Both the position numbers and the translations under genes were made by a program. This document shows, piece by piece, positions 1-6,064 of a stretch of 8,206 nucleotides of DNA (the first letter of the stretch is position 1; the number at the start of each line of letters is the position of its first letter). The stretch spans positions 1-8,206 of the forward strand of contig CAYVBZ010000077.1 of the NCBI GenBank assembly GCA_964449835.1, read 5' to 3'. This stretch comes from JABDGC01 sp964449835. Lineage in GTDB: Bacteria > Pseudomonadota > Gammaproteobacteria > DSM-16500. The notes beneath the pieces are model-generated. The model had not been told where the DNA came from. It made no database searches and saw nothing but the letters and a program-made list of their open reading frames with translations.

Positions 1-78
1 GAGGAACTTCTTGCATGGAAACCGAAGACAGACCTGAAAACGGGATTGGACCGAACGTTGGATTTTTATTTACGTTGA
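1..78 (+). CDS. 3' end of an NDP-sugar epimerase/dehydratase (extended SDR family), partial
   Basis: Reading from base 1 in frame gives 25 residues and then TGA at 76-78. The peptide contains ELLAWKPKTDLKTGLDRTLD followed by FYLR. This is the typical last helix of extended short-chain dehydrogenases acting on nucleotide sugars (UDP-glucose 4-epimerase, UDP-glucuronate decarboxylase, GDP-mannose dehydratase), where a 'LGWxPxxxLxxGLxxTxxWY' ending is common. The NAD-binding Rossmann part and the YxxxK catalytic motif lie outside the window, so substrate and exact enzyme cannot be told. The gene points towards murA and ends 61 bp from murA's stop. It probably serves surface polysaccharide or LPS synthesis. 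Family assignment is fairly good despite the short length; the specific function is unknown. Confidence 0.6.
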   Translation, partial: EELLAWKPKTDLKTGLDRTLDFYLR

Positions 79-83
79 CATCC

Positions 84-124
84 CCCCAACCCTTCCTTCC
101 ACTTCGTTGCGGGAAGGGTTGGGG
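84..124. repeat. Perfect 13-bp inverted repeat between convergent genes
   Basis: The left arm CCCCAACCCTTCC (84-96) is the exact reverse complement of GGAAGGGTTGGGG (112-124), with a 15-nt loop at 97-111. It sits between the stop of the + strand SDR gene (78) and the stop of murA on the - strand (140), where a bidirectional terminator would be expected. No T-run follows the stem on either strand, so it is not a textbook intrinsic terminator. It could instead be a REP-like element or an mRNA 3'-end stabiliser. Its right arm belongs to a G-rich repeat that recurs after gmk. Confidence 0.6.
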
Positions 125-129
125 TTGGG
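111..129 (+). other. G-quadruplex motif
   Basis: Four runs of three or four G (111-113, 116-118, 121-124, 127-129) are separated by two-base linkers AA, TT and TT. This satisfies the common G3+N1-7 quadruplex rule. It overlaps the right arm of the 13-bp hairpin, so the two folds would compete in single-stranded DNA or in the 3' RNA of the upstream + strand gene. This is a motif match only; formation is untested. Confidence 0.5.
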
Positions 130-132
130 AGG
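114..132. repeat. 19-bp G-rich repeat, copy 1 (after murA)
   Basis: AAGGGTTGGGGTTGGGAGG is identical to bases 6479-6497. Here it lies 7 bp past the murA stop codon; the other copy lies directly against the gmk stop codon. Both are in the same orientation relative to the gene they follow. In this copy it forms half of the 84-124 hairpin. Confidence 0.75.
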
Positions 133-139
133 CCTCAAA

Positions 140-1402
140 CTAATGCGGAATTCTCTGAATCCGCGCGCCTAATTGTGCCAGCTTTTCCTCGATGCATTCA
201 TAGCCGCGGTCGATGTGATAAATCCGGTCCACCACTGTTTCCCCCTGCGCAGCCAGGCCCGCCAAAACCAAGCTCGCCGATGCACGAAGGTCCGTCGCCA
301 TAGTCGGCGCGCCTTGTAAAAGTTCAACGCCCTGACAAATCGCCGTATTCCCTTTAAGCGTGATCTTGGCACCCATGCGCATTAATTCTTGAACATGCAT
401 AAAACGGTTTTCAAAGACGGTTTCCGTGACAACACCCGTGCCCTCTGCCACAGCATTAAGCGCCATAATTTGGGCCTGCATGTCCGTGGGAAAGGCCGGG
501 AAAGGCGCTGTGCTAACATCCACGGCCTTAGGACGGTTGCCGCGCATATCCAAAGCAATCCAGTCAGGCCCAACATCAATGTATGCGCCTGCTTCTTCCA
601 ACTTGAGGAGAATAGACTCCAAGGTGGCAGGCCGCACATTCTTTAACTTGACCTTGCCGCGCGTTAAAGCAACAGCCGTCAAATAAGTGCCTGTTTCAAT
701 GCGGTCGGGAAGGACCTGATAGGCACCGCCGGATAGAGAATCCACCCCGTCGATCACTAAGGTGGAGGTGCCAATGCCGGAAATTTTAGCGCCCAGGATA
801 TTCAAGAAATTAGCCAAGTCTTCCACTTCCGGCTCGCGGGCCGCGTTATGGATCACGGTTTGGCCTTCAGCCAAGACCGCCGCCATCATAATATTTTCAG
901 TGCCGGTCACCGTCACAATGTCCATCACGATATTCGCGCCGCGTAAGCGTTGTTTCGCTGAAGCGCGGATATAGCCATTTTCAACATTAATTTCAGCGCC
1001 CAGCGCCTGCATGCCTTTAAGATGCTGGTCGACCGGCCGCGTGCCGATGGCGCAACCGCCCGGCAATGAAACTTCGGCCCTTCCAAAACGACCCAACAAA
1101 GGGCCCAAGACTAAAACAGAAGCGCGCATGGTGCGGACTAGATCGTAGGGGGCCTGAAAGGAATGAATCCGGCTAGCATCGACTTCGATGCTAAAACGTT
1201 CGTCCAGAGTCAAACGGGCCCCCATTTGGCCCAAAAGACTGATAAAGGTGGTTACGTCTTGTAGATGGGGAATATTGCTGATGCGAACGGGCGCCCCAGT
1301 TAATAGGGTTGCCGTCAGGATCGGCAGAGCGGCATTTTTAGCGCCTGAAATGCGAATCTCGCCTTGGAGCGGGGTTCCACCATGTATAATTAGTTTTTCC
1401 AT
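140..1402 (-). CDS. murA: UDP-N-acetylglucosamine 1-carboxyvinyltransferase MurA
   Basis: MurA transfers enolpyruvate from PEP to UDP-GlcNAc, the first committed step of peptidoglycan synthesis in the cytosol. The protein has 420 residues, the usual length for the family (419 in E. coli). Key residues are in place: Lys22 in SGAKNAALP, Cys117 in GGCAIGTRP (equivalent to catalytic Cys115), Arg122, Asp307 in FPTDMQAQ (equivalent to Asp305) and Arg399 in HIDRGYE. Having Cys rather than Asp at 117 predicts a fosfomycin-sensitive enzyme (inference). The ATG at 1402 follows the ibaG stop by 6 bp and has only a weak upstream AAAGAG as ribosome site, so it is probably translated from an ibaG-murA message. 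This gene pair is the same as in E. coli. No frameshift or missing region is visible. Confidence 0.97.
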   Translation of the reverse strand: MEKLIIHGGTPLQGEIRISGAKNAALPILTATLLTGAPVRISNIPHLQDVTTFISLLGQMGARLTLDERFSIEVDASRIHSFQAPYDLVRTMRASVLVLGPLLGRFGRAEVSLPGGCAIGTRPVDQHLKGMQALGAEINVENGYIRASAKQRLRGANIVMDIVTVTGTENIMMAAVLAEGQTVIHNAAREPEVEDLANFLNILGAKISGIGTSTLVIDGVDSLSGGAYQVLPDRIETGTYLTAVALTRGKVKLKNVRPATLESILLKLEEAGAYIDVGPDWIALDMRGNRPKAVDVSTAPFPAFPTDMQAQIMALNAVAEGTGVVTETVFENRFMHVQELMRMGAKITLKGNTAICQGVELLQGAPTMATDLRASASLVLAGLAAQGETVVDRIYHIDRGYECIEEKLAQLGARIQRIPH

Positions 1403-1408
1403 TGCATA

Positions 1409-1654
1409 CTACTCTTTTTCAATTTGCAGCCATTCATCCGGCGTATAGGTCTTCAAGGTGATCGCATGTAAGCGCTCAGTGGCTAAGGCAGATTTCAAGG
1501 TGGCAAACACCAGGCGTTGTCTTTCTAAACGGCCCTTGTCCACAAACTCAGGGCTCACAATCACTGCGGTAAAATGCCGGCCATCGCCTTTCACGCGAAC
1601 AACCTCGGTCTTCATTCCAGCTTCTATCAGCTGTTGTATTTCTTCCGTTTGCAT
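1409..1654 (-). CDS. ibaG: BolA-family protein IbaG
   Basis: This is a small BolA-like protein. Family members pair with monothiol glutaredoxins to hold a [2Fe-2S] cluster, and E. coli IbaG (YrbA) is linked to acid stress. Visible family features are VKGDGRHFTAVIVS near the N-terminus (the VxGDGxHF signature), RQRLVFATL in the middle, and the conserved His of RLHAITLKTYTPDEW near the end. Its position directly upstream of murA is the same as in E. coli and decides the call between IbaG and BolA. The start is uncertain. ATG at 1654 (MQTEEIQQL, 81 residues) matches the E. coli start MENNEIQSV. A GTG at 1684 would add ten residues (91 in all) without known counterpart. Neither start has a strong ribosome site. 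Confidence 0.9.
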   Translation of the reverse strand: MQTEEIQQLIEAGMKTEVVRVKGDGRHFTAVIVSPEFVDKGRLERQRLVFATLKSALATERLHAITLKTYTPDEWLQIEKE

Positions 1655-1678
1655 TTGGGATCGGTTCACTTCTAAAAT
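1649..1678 (+). promoter_or_regulatory. Possible ampD promoter inside the ibaG start region
   Basis: TTGCAT (1649-1654), an 18-bp spacer and TAAAAT (1673-1678) resemble a weak sigma-70 promoter reading towards ampD. Only 60 bp separate the ampD ATG from the likely ibaG ATG, so any promoters here must be compact or overlap coding sequence. This is a pattern match with a poor -35 element; treat as tentative. Confidence 0.2.
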
Positions 1679-1702
1679 GGCCACTAAGATTAACGCCTGA
1701 GA

Positions 1703-1707
1703 AGGAG
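1703..1707 (+). promoter_or_regulatory. Ribosome binding site of ampD
   Basis: AGGAG lies 7 bp before the ATG at 1715. This strong Shine-Dalgarno match fixes the ampD start. Confidence 0.8.
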
Positions 1708-1714
1708 ATCGTCA

Positions 1715-2266
1715 ATGTATATCGATGCCCAAGGCTTGCTCCAGCCCGCACGCTATCAGCCCTCGCCTCATTGTGACGAGCGCCCAGCAGCTGTGGCGGT
1801 TGATATGATTGTGGTCCACAGCATTAGTTTGCCGCCCGGTCAGTTTGGGCAAGAAATGGTCGGGCCCTTTTTTTGTGGCCGCTTGGACACGGCCCTTCAC
1901 CCCTATTTCGCAACCATCGCTCATCTTCGAGTTTCAGCCCATCTTTTTATCAGCCGCCTGGGCGAGGTCACTCAATTTGTGCCTTTTTCGCAGCGGGCCT
2001 GGCATGCGGGGCAGTCTTGTTTTGAGGGGCGCGAGGGGTGTAATGATTTTTCGATTGGGATTGAGTTGGAAGGAACAGATGAGCTGCCTTATGAAAAGAT
2101 TCAATATGGCACATTGGCTGAAGTCATTCGTTTGCTCTTGGACACTTATCCAGACATCAAACCAGGACGCATTGTGGGGCATTCGGATATTGCGCCTGGG
2201 AGGAAAACGGACCCGGGGGGAGCGTTTGATTGGGGAAGGTTAAGGGGGTTATTGGAGATTAAATAA
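1715..2266 (+). CDS. ampD: 1,6-anhydro-N-acetylmuramyl-L-alanine amidase AmpD
   Basis: AmpD is a cytosolic zinc amidase. It cuts the bond between anhydro-MurNAc and L-Ala in muropeptides imported during cell wall recycling. In species with an AmpR/AmpC system its activity keeps beta-lactamase induction low. The 183-residue length equals that of E. coli AmpD and there is no signal peptide. Zinc ligands and catalytic residues are recognisable: His35 in IVVHSISLPPG, His156 in VGHSDIAPGRKTDPG, Asp166 and Lys164 in the same motif, and Glu117 in FSIGIELEGTD. Other hallmarks are AHLRVSAH, VPFSQRAWHAGQS and GREGCNDFSIGIE. It is divergent from ibaG-murA, so peptidoglycan synthesis and recycling genes sit back to back. 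No ampE or ampR is visible next to it; the next gene is unrelated. Confidence 0.96.
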   Translation: MYIDAQGLLQPARYQPSPHCDERPAAVAVDMIVVHSISLPPGQFGQEMVGPFFCGRLDTALHPYFATIAHLRVSAHLFISRLGEVTQFVPFSQRAWHAGQSCFEGREGCNDFSIGIELEGTDELPYEKIQYGTLAEVIRLLLDTYPDIKPGRIVGHSDIAPGRKTDPGGAFDWGRLRGLLEIK

Positions 2267-2307
2267 AAGTAAAAAAAATGACTTAATTCAATAGATTGTT
2301 CATCTTA

Positions 2308-2336
2308 TTCGCTATTTCACGTTTTAGAACTATACT
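2308..2336 (+). promoter_or_regulatory. Promoter-like sequence for the 2370-3725 gene
   Basis: TATACT at 2331-2336 is a near-consensus -10 box (5 of 6 to TATAAT). The -35 position 17 bp upstream holds only TTCGCT (2308-2313), a poor match, which suggests a promoter needing an activator. The predicted start of transcription near 2343 would leave a leader of about 27 nt. The 103-bp gap upstream is very A/T-rich and contains a CTTAAT half-site at 2282-2287. Confidence 0.4.
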
Positions 2337-2357
2337 CCTAGAGAAGCACATAAATCT

Positions 2358-2363
2358 GGGGGA
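2358..2363 (+). promoter_or_regulatory. Ribosome binding site of the 2370-3725 gene
   Basis: The purine-rich GGGGGA ends 6 bp before the ATG at 2370. This supports that start and shows that the reading frame is likely to be expressed. Confidence 0.5.
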
Positions 2364-2369
2364 AAAGTT

Positions 2370-3725
2370 ATGACGGCCGAAGCAGATGAACTAGAGCGAA
2401 AAAATGCGCCAGAATGGGCAGCACTCGGTGCTCTTGGAGATAATATTGAAGAATATTTTCGAATCGGGTATGGGTATGGAGCAGAAATTCTCGATTCGAA
2501 AGACAATCCTGCCACACCTGTTCTGAAGAAAATGATCAATGAACTTAAGGAACGTGGTTTGTGGTATGAAATTATAATCGGAGTTGTAGCAGATACTTCA
2601 AGATTCAATAGTCTTAATTTACCCTCTTTTAGAGGAGAAGATGCTTTTTTCACACCACCCTTCGACCTCGGAGACAAAAGAACCAAAATACCCAATACGC
2701 AAAATCTATTAAAATTAATAACCTCTCCATTTAAGCAGATGGGAAAAGGAGATTGGTTTCCATTCATCGCTAATCTTATAAACTCTGTATTGCTCGTGCC
2801 TGAGTTTTTGCTGCAAGTTGCCGGACGGATTTTGATGTTGCCTTATCAGGCCTGCCGCGGCATGTACAATGGGGATGAAGCAAGCAAGTCCCCTGCAAGA
2901 AAACGGCTATGGGGGACGCTCGCGGCCCTCACTTGGCTGGTGCCCTGTGTTGCAAGTTTTTCCCTTTCACTGGCGGGGAAAGCGCTAGGTTACACGCGCG
3001 CCGTACTAGATGGTGTTGCCACTTTGCTTAATCCTCGTGTTCTATTTTCGCGCATCGCGGGACTAGTCAACAAAGAAATTGAGGATGCTGAGGATGCTGA
3101 AAGAATTCCTCCCCTAACGTCAATGACCGCTATTTTAAAAAATGGCCTGCGTCTTGCAGTCGTCGGCGCCGCCGTGGTGGGAACCATTTTTCTTGCACCG
3201 CTGCTACCCGTCGCCATCCCAGTGCTTGCAGCTGCAACGCCGGCTGCTTCAGCCATCGCAACAGGCCTGCTTACCAGCGTGCTGTCTTTTGGCGCACTCT
3301 TTGTGAATGGCGCGGCAAATGCGCTTGGATGGAAAATAAATCCAAACCGCTCTGGTTCAAGATCACTCGGTAGAGAGGATAGCGAGAGCAAAGATAGCAC
3401 AGAGACAGATACAGACGGTTGCTTTAATAATGTAAGTATACTTCGCCGCTTTGGCTTTGTAAAAAAACATGAGGATGACTCGAAAAGCAGCCCGAGACAG
3501 CAGCATATGGATAATGAGTTTCTAAATCTTGACGCTCTAGAGATAGGGGAAAATAAAGAAGAATCTCTTAAAAAAGCGGAAGCGCTACTAGCTGCTAATA
3601 TAGGCAAATTCTCGTCGACGAAAAGAAATCCAGCAAGTGCAAGTCTTGGTTCTGCTAATACGGTGGAGAAGCCAGGTCAAAATGCTAAAAAAACAGAAAT
3701 TACGCCGCAGACGAAAGGATCTTAA
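2370..3725 (+). CDS. Unrecognised 451-residue protein with hydrophobic hairpins; candidate secreted membrane effector
   Basis: I do not recognise this gene. The N-terminal 110 residues are soluble, acidic and rich in aromatics (FRIGYGYGAEI, ERGLWYEIII). There is no classical signal peptide. Hydrophobic stretches follow at about 129-160, 181-202, and the strongest at 258-287 and 290-316, which is rich in Ala, Val and Pro and could form one or two membrane hairpins. A duplicated Glu-Asp-Ala motif lies near 237-244. From 323 to the end the protein is polar: a Ser/Asp/Glu-rich stretch (328-350), a predicted helix around DALEIGENKEESLKKAEALL, and a last 35 residues rich in Ser, Thr, Asn and Lys. 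This layout (internal membrane segments plus a polar tail with a Glu-rich patch) resembles type IV (Dot/Icm) effectors of Legionellales, but that is inference from shape, not homology. It is a single gene with its own promoter-like sequence, convergent with spoT (36 bp between stops). Base composition varies strongly along it. Confidence 0.8.
   Translation: MTAEADELERKNAPEWAALGALGDNIEEYFRIGYGYGAEILDSKDNPATPVLKKMINELKERGLWYEIIIGVVADTSRFNSLNLPSFRGEDAFFTPPFDLGDKRTKIPNTQNLLKLITSPFKQMGKGDWFPFIANLINSVLLVPEFLLQVAGRILMLPYQACRGMYNGDEASKSPARKRLWGTLAALTWLVPCVASFSLSLAGKALGYTRAVLDGVATLLNPRVLFSRIAGLVNKEIEDAEDAERIPPLTSMTAILKNGLRLAVVGAAVVGTIFLAPLLPVAIPVLAAATPAASAIATGLLTSVLSFGALFVNGAANALGWKINPNRSGSRSLGREDSESKDSTETDTDGCFNNVSILRRFGFVKKHEDDSKSSPRQQHMDNEFLNLDALEIGENKEESLKKAEALLAANIGKFSSTKRNPASASLGSANTVEKPGQNAKKTEITPQTKGS
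3081..3098 (+). repeat. 9-bp tandem duplication inside the unknown gene
   Basis: GAGGATGCT occurs twice in a row (3081-3089, 3090-3098), in frame, giving Glu-Asp-Ala twice just before the main hydrophobic block. It is probably a recent slippage duplication that lengthens an acidic linker. Confidence 0.7.
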
Positions 3726-3761
3726 TGACCCAAACAGGTAGCTAAAATACGAAATCTTTTT

Positions 3762-5939
3762 TCAATCAACAAATACCCCGCCCACGCCTCTTTGAAACAG
3801 CGTCGGCGCGGACGGTGCTTTTCGGCGGTGAACGCGAAGAACATTTTTCAAATTGTGGATGGCGCGCAGTACACGGGCAAGGTGGGTACGGTCGCGCACG
3901 GTGACCGTTAAATTCACCATGAAATAACGGCCATCGCAATCCGAAGCATGGACTTGTTGGATATTGGATTCCATTTCAGAAATGCAGGTGGCCAAGGCCG
4001 CGAGCCCCCCGCGTTGATTTAAAATTTCCACATCGATGTCCACCGGGAAATCCCCTTCTACTTTGTCTTCCCAACGCAGGGAGATAAAGCGTTCAGGATA
4101 TTGGCGATAGTTGTCGAGGAAAGAACAATGCGATTCGTGGATCTCGACGCCTTCGCCCGGCTTTAAGAAGCCGCCGATGCCATCCCCGGGAATAGGCCGG
4201 CAGCACTTAGCGTAAATCACAACCAAGCCCTCGGTCCCCTTAATGGCCAAAGGCTTGTCCGGCGACAATTCAACCGTTTTTTCCTCGTGAAAACCCCCTG
4301 ACTTTGCGAGTTGTTTAGCGACCAAGAGTGCCGCCCGGTTGCCTAAGCCCACTTCTTCAAAAAGATGGTTGGAGGCATCCAACTTTAAGGTAGACACCAC
4401 GTCTTTGATGTTTTCTTCCGTCACTTTGGCCAGGTTCCCGCCCAGGGTTTGCAGTGCTTTACTCACCAAGCGCTTGCCCAGGTCGATGGACTCGTCGCGC
4501 TGCTGCCGTTTTAGGAAATGCTTAATGCCGCTTTTGGCCTTGCCGGTCACCACAAAATTAAGCCAAGCTGGATTGGGACGGGCGCCGGGCGCGGTGATAA
4601 TTTCCACCTGCTGCCCGCTTTTTAAGGGCGTGCTAAGCGGCGCTAAATGTTTATCGAGCTTAGTTGCAACACAGGTATTGCCAATGTCTGAGTGGATGGA
4701 ATAAGCAAAATCGACTGGCGTTGCGCCCGCGGGCAATTCAATGATATTACCTTTGGGGGTAAAGACATACACCTCATCGGGGAACAAATCAATTTTAACG
4801 TTTTCGATAAACTCCAAAGGATTTTTCGCGCTTTTTTCCATTTCCAAAACGCTGTCCAGCCATTCTTTGGCGCGCGACTGGGCTTCGTCAAAACTTTTCT
4901 TTTGGGTTTTATAGAGCCAATGCGCGGCGATGCCGTTTTCCGCCAAACGCTGCATTTCTTCCGTGCGGATTTGGACTTCTAGCGGCACGCCAAAAGGACC
5001 AAAAAGGGTGGTATGCAGGGATTGGTAGCCATTGGCCTTGGGGATTGCGATGTAATCTTTGAAACGCTGGGGAATGGGCTTATAGAGATTATGCAAAACG
5101 CCTAAGACCCGGTAACAAGTGTCAATTTTATCGACCACAACACGAAAGCCATAAACATCCATAATCTCGGAAAAAGATAAATGGCGGTCATGCATTTTTT
5201 TATAAATACTGTATAAGTGTTTTTCGCGGCCGACCATGACCCAAGAAGGAATATTGGCCCGCTTTAAACCTTTTCGCATTTCTTGCTCAATCATCTCCAT
5301 AATTTCACGCCGGTTTCCGCGTGCGGTTTCAACCGCTTCCTTTAAGATGCGGTAACGCAAAGGATAGAGTGTGGCAAAACCGAGGTCCTCCAGTTCCACG
5401 CGAATAGCATGCATCCCCAAGCGATTGGCGATGGGTGCGAAAATTTCCAGGGTTTCTAAGGCAATGCGCCTTCGTTTTCCTGGCGGTAAAGATTCTAAAG
5501 TACGCATATTATGCAAACGGTCCGCGAGTTTGACTAAGATGACACGAATGTCCCGTGTCATGGCCATCACCAGTTTTCGGAAATTTTCTGCTTGGGCCTG
5601 TGCGTGATTTTCAAAATGAATTTGTGTCAGCTTGGTGACGCCCTCCACCAAGGTCGCTACTTCCTCTCCGAAACGGTCGATGATTTCTTGTTTTTCAACG
5701 TAGGTGTCTTCGATAACATCATGCAAAATGGCAGCCATGATGGTGGTCTCGTCCATGCGCATTTGGCCTAAAATACGGGCAACGGAGACGGGGTGGGTGA
5801 TGTAGGATTCGCCGGTATAGCGAATTTGGCCTTCATGGGCTTTTTTAGCAAACAAATAGGCTTCTTCAATGCTACGGACTTGTGCATCGGTGAGATAAGC
5901 CTTTACTTCTTGCTGGAGTAACTCAAACCCTTCGTTCAT
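3762..5939 (-). CDS. spoT: Bifunctional (p)ppGpp synthetase/hydrolase SpoT
   Basis: SpoT makes and, mainly, degrades the alarmone (p)ppGpp. The protein has 725 residues (702 in E. coli). The N-terminal HD hydrolase domain is intact: Arg40, His49 in YITHP, His73-Asp74 and Glu77-Glu78 in LHDVIEDT, Asp140 in KLADRLHN. The synthetase domain (about 235-345) keeps Asp261 in DVYGFR, RFKDYIAIPKANGYQSLHT at 292-310 and Glu321 in EVQIRT. The RxKD form (RFKD) is that of bifunctional SpoT/Rel rather than of RelA. A TGS domain starts near 385 (DLFPDEVYVFTPKG), a Cys-Cys motif (CCRPIPGD, 579-586) follows, and an ACT domain ends the protein. The last 18 residues extend beyond the E. coli end and include LFQRGVGG, which looks like translated intergenic repeat. 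The ATG at 5939 is preceded by A/T-rich sequence without a clear ribosome site, yet the N-terminus aligns well with E. coli SpoT. It follows rpoZ after a palindrome-rich spacer. Confidence 0.96.
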   Translation of the reverse strand: MNEGFELLQQEVKAYLTDAQVRSIEEAYLFAKKAHEGQIRYTGESYITHPVSVARILGQMRMDETTIMAAILHDVIEDTYVEKQEIIDRFGEEVATLVEGVTKLTQIHFENHAQAQAENFRKLVMAMTRDIRVILVKLADRLHNMRTLESLPPGKRRRIALETLEIFAPIANRLGMHAIRVELEDLGFATLYPLRYRILKEAVETARGNRREIMEMIEQEMRKGLKRANIPSWVMVGREKHLYSIYKKMHDRHLSFSEIMDVYGFRVVVDKIDTCYRVLGVLHNLYKPIPQRFKDYIAIPKANGYQSLHTTLFGPFGVPLEVQIRTEEMQRLAENGIAAHWLYKTQKKSFDEAQSRAKEWLDSVLEMEKSAKNPLEFIENVKIDLFPDEVYVFTPKGNIIELPAGATPVDFAYSIHSDIGNTCVATKLDKHLAPLSTPLKSGQQVEIITAPGARPNPAWLNFVVTGKAKSGIKHFLKRQQRDESIDLGKRLVSKALQTLGGNLAKVTEENIKDVVSTLKLDASNHLFEEVGLGNRAALLVAKQLAKSGGFHEEKTVELSPDKPLAIKGTEGLVVIYAKCCRPIPGDGIGGFLKPGEGVEIHESHCSFLDNYRQYPERFISLRWEDKVEGDFPVDIDVEILNQRGGLAALATCISEMESNIQQVHASDCDGRYFMVNLTVTVRDRTHLARVLRAIHNLKNVLRVHRRKAPSAPTLFQRGVGGVFVD

Positions 5940-5979
5940 ATTTTTATTATGGACTAGGCGAAGGGGTTTAGTAAGACGA

Positions 5980-6020
5980 AAAATTGAATATTTTTATATA
6001 ATTGATTATATTAAATAAAG
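5980..6020 (-). promoter_or_regulatory. A/T-rich region with possible spoT promoter
   Basis: Read on the - strand this stretch contains TATAAT (complement of 6005-6010) and further TATA-like hexamers in almost pure A/T sequence, 45-80 bp before the spoT ATG. No good -35 box stands 16-18 bp upstream; that position falls in a GC-rich hairpin. A separate spoT promoter is plausible because the spacer upstream could interrupt transcription from rpoZ. Confidence 0.3.
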
Positions 6021-6027
6021 AATTTAC

Positions 6028-6045
6028 CCCGCGGCTTGCCGCGGG
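6028..6045. repeat. Inverted repeat 1 of the rpoZ-spoT spacer
   Basis: CCCGCGG (6028-6034) pairs with CCGCGGG (6039-6045) around the four bases CTTG, forming a very stable short hairpin. On the - strand it is followed by GTAAATTCTTTATTT, only weakly T-rich, so a terminator or attenuator role before spoT is possible but not clear. Confidence 0.65.
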
Positions 6046-6064
6046 CTCTCTAGCTAAGGGGTTT

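Noticed and set aside
1809..2243. Second + strand frame inside ampD
   Set aside because: A shadow of ampD in another frame; ampD itself has all catalytic residues and a strong ribosome site.
2330..2767. Open frame of 145 codons on the - strand over the start of the unknown gene
   Set aside because: It is antisense to the 5' part of the + strand gene and covers its promoter; no recognisable motif.
2990..3607. Open frame of 205 codons on the - strand opposite the unknown gene
   Set aside because: It lies wholly inside the 451-residue gene, has Ser/Ala/Arg-rich low-complexity content and no domain signature. The + strand frame has a ribosome site, a promoter-like sequence and a coherent domain layout.
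3726..3761. Terminator between the unknown gene and spoT
   Set aside because: There is a T-run at 3755-3762, but the only possible stem (around 3714-3720 with 3754-3760) needs a wobble pair and a loop of over 30 bases.
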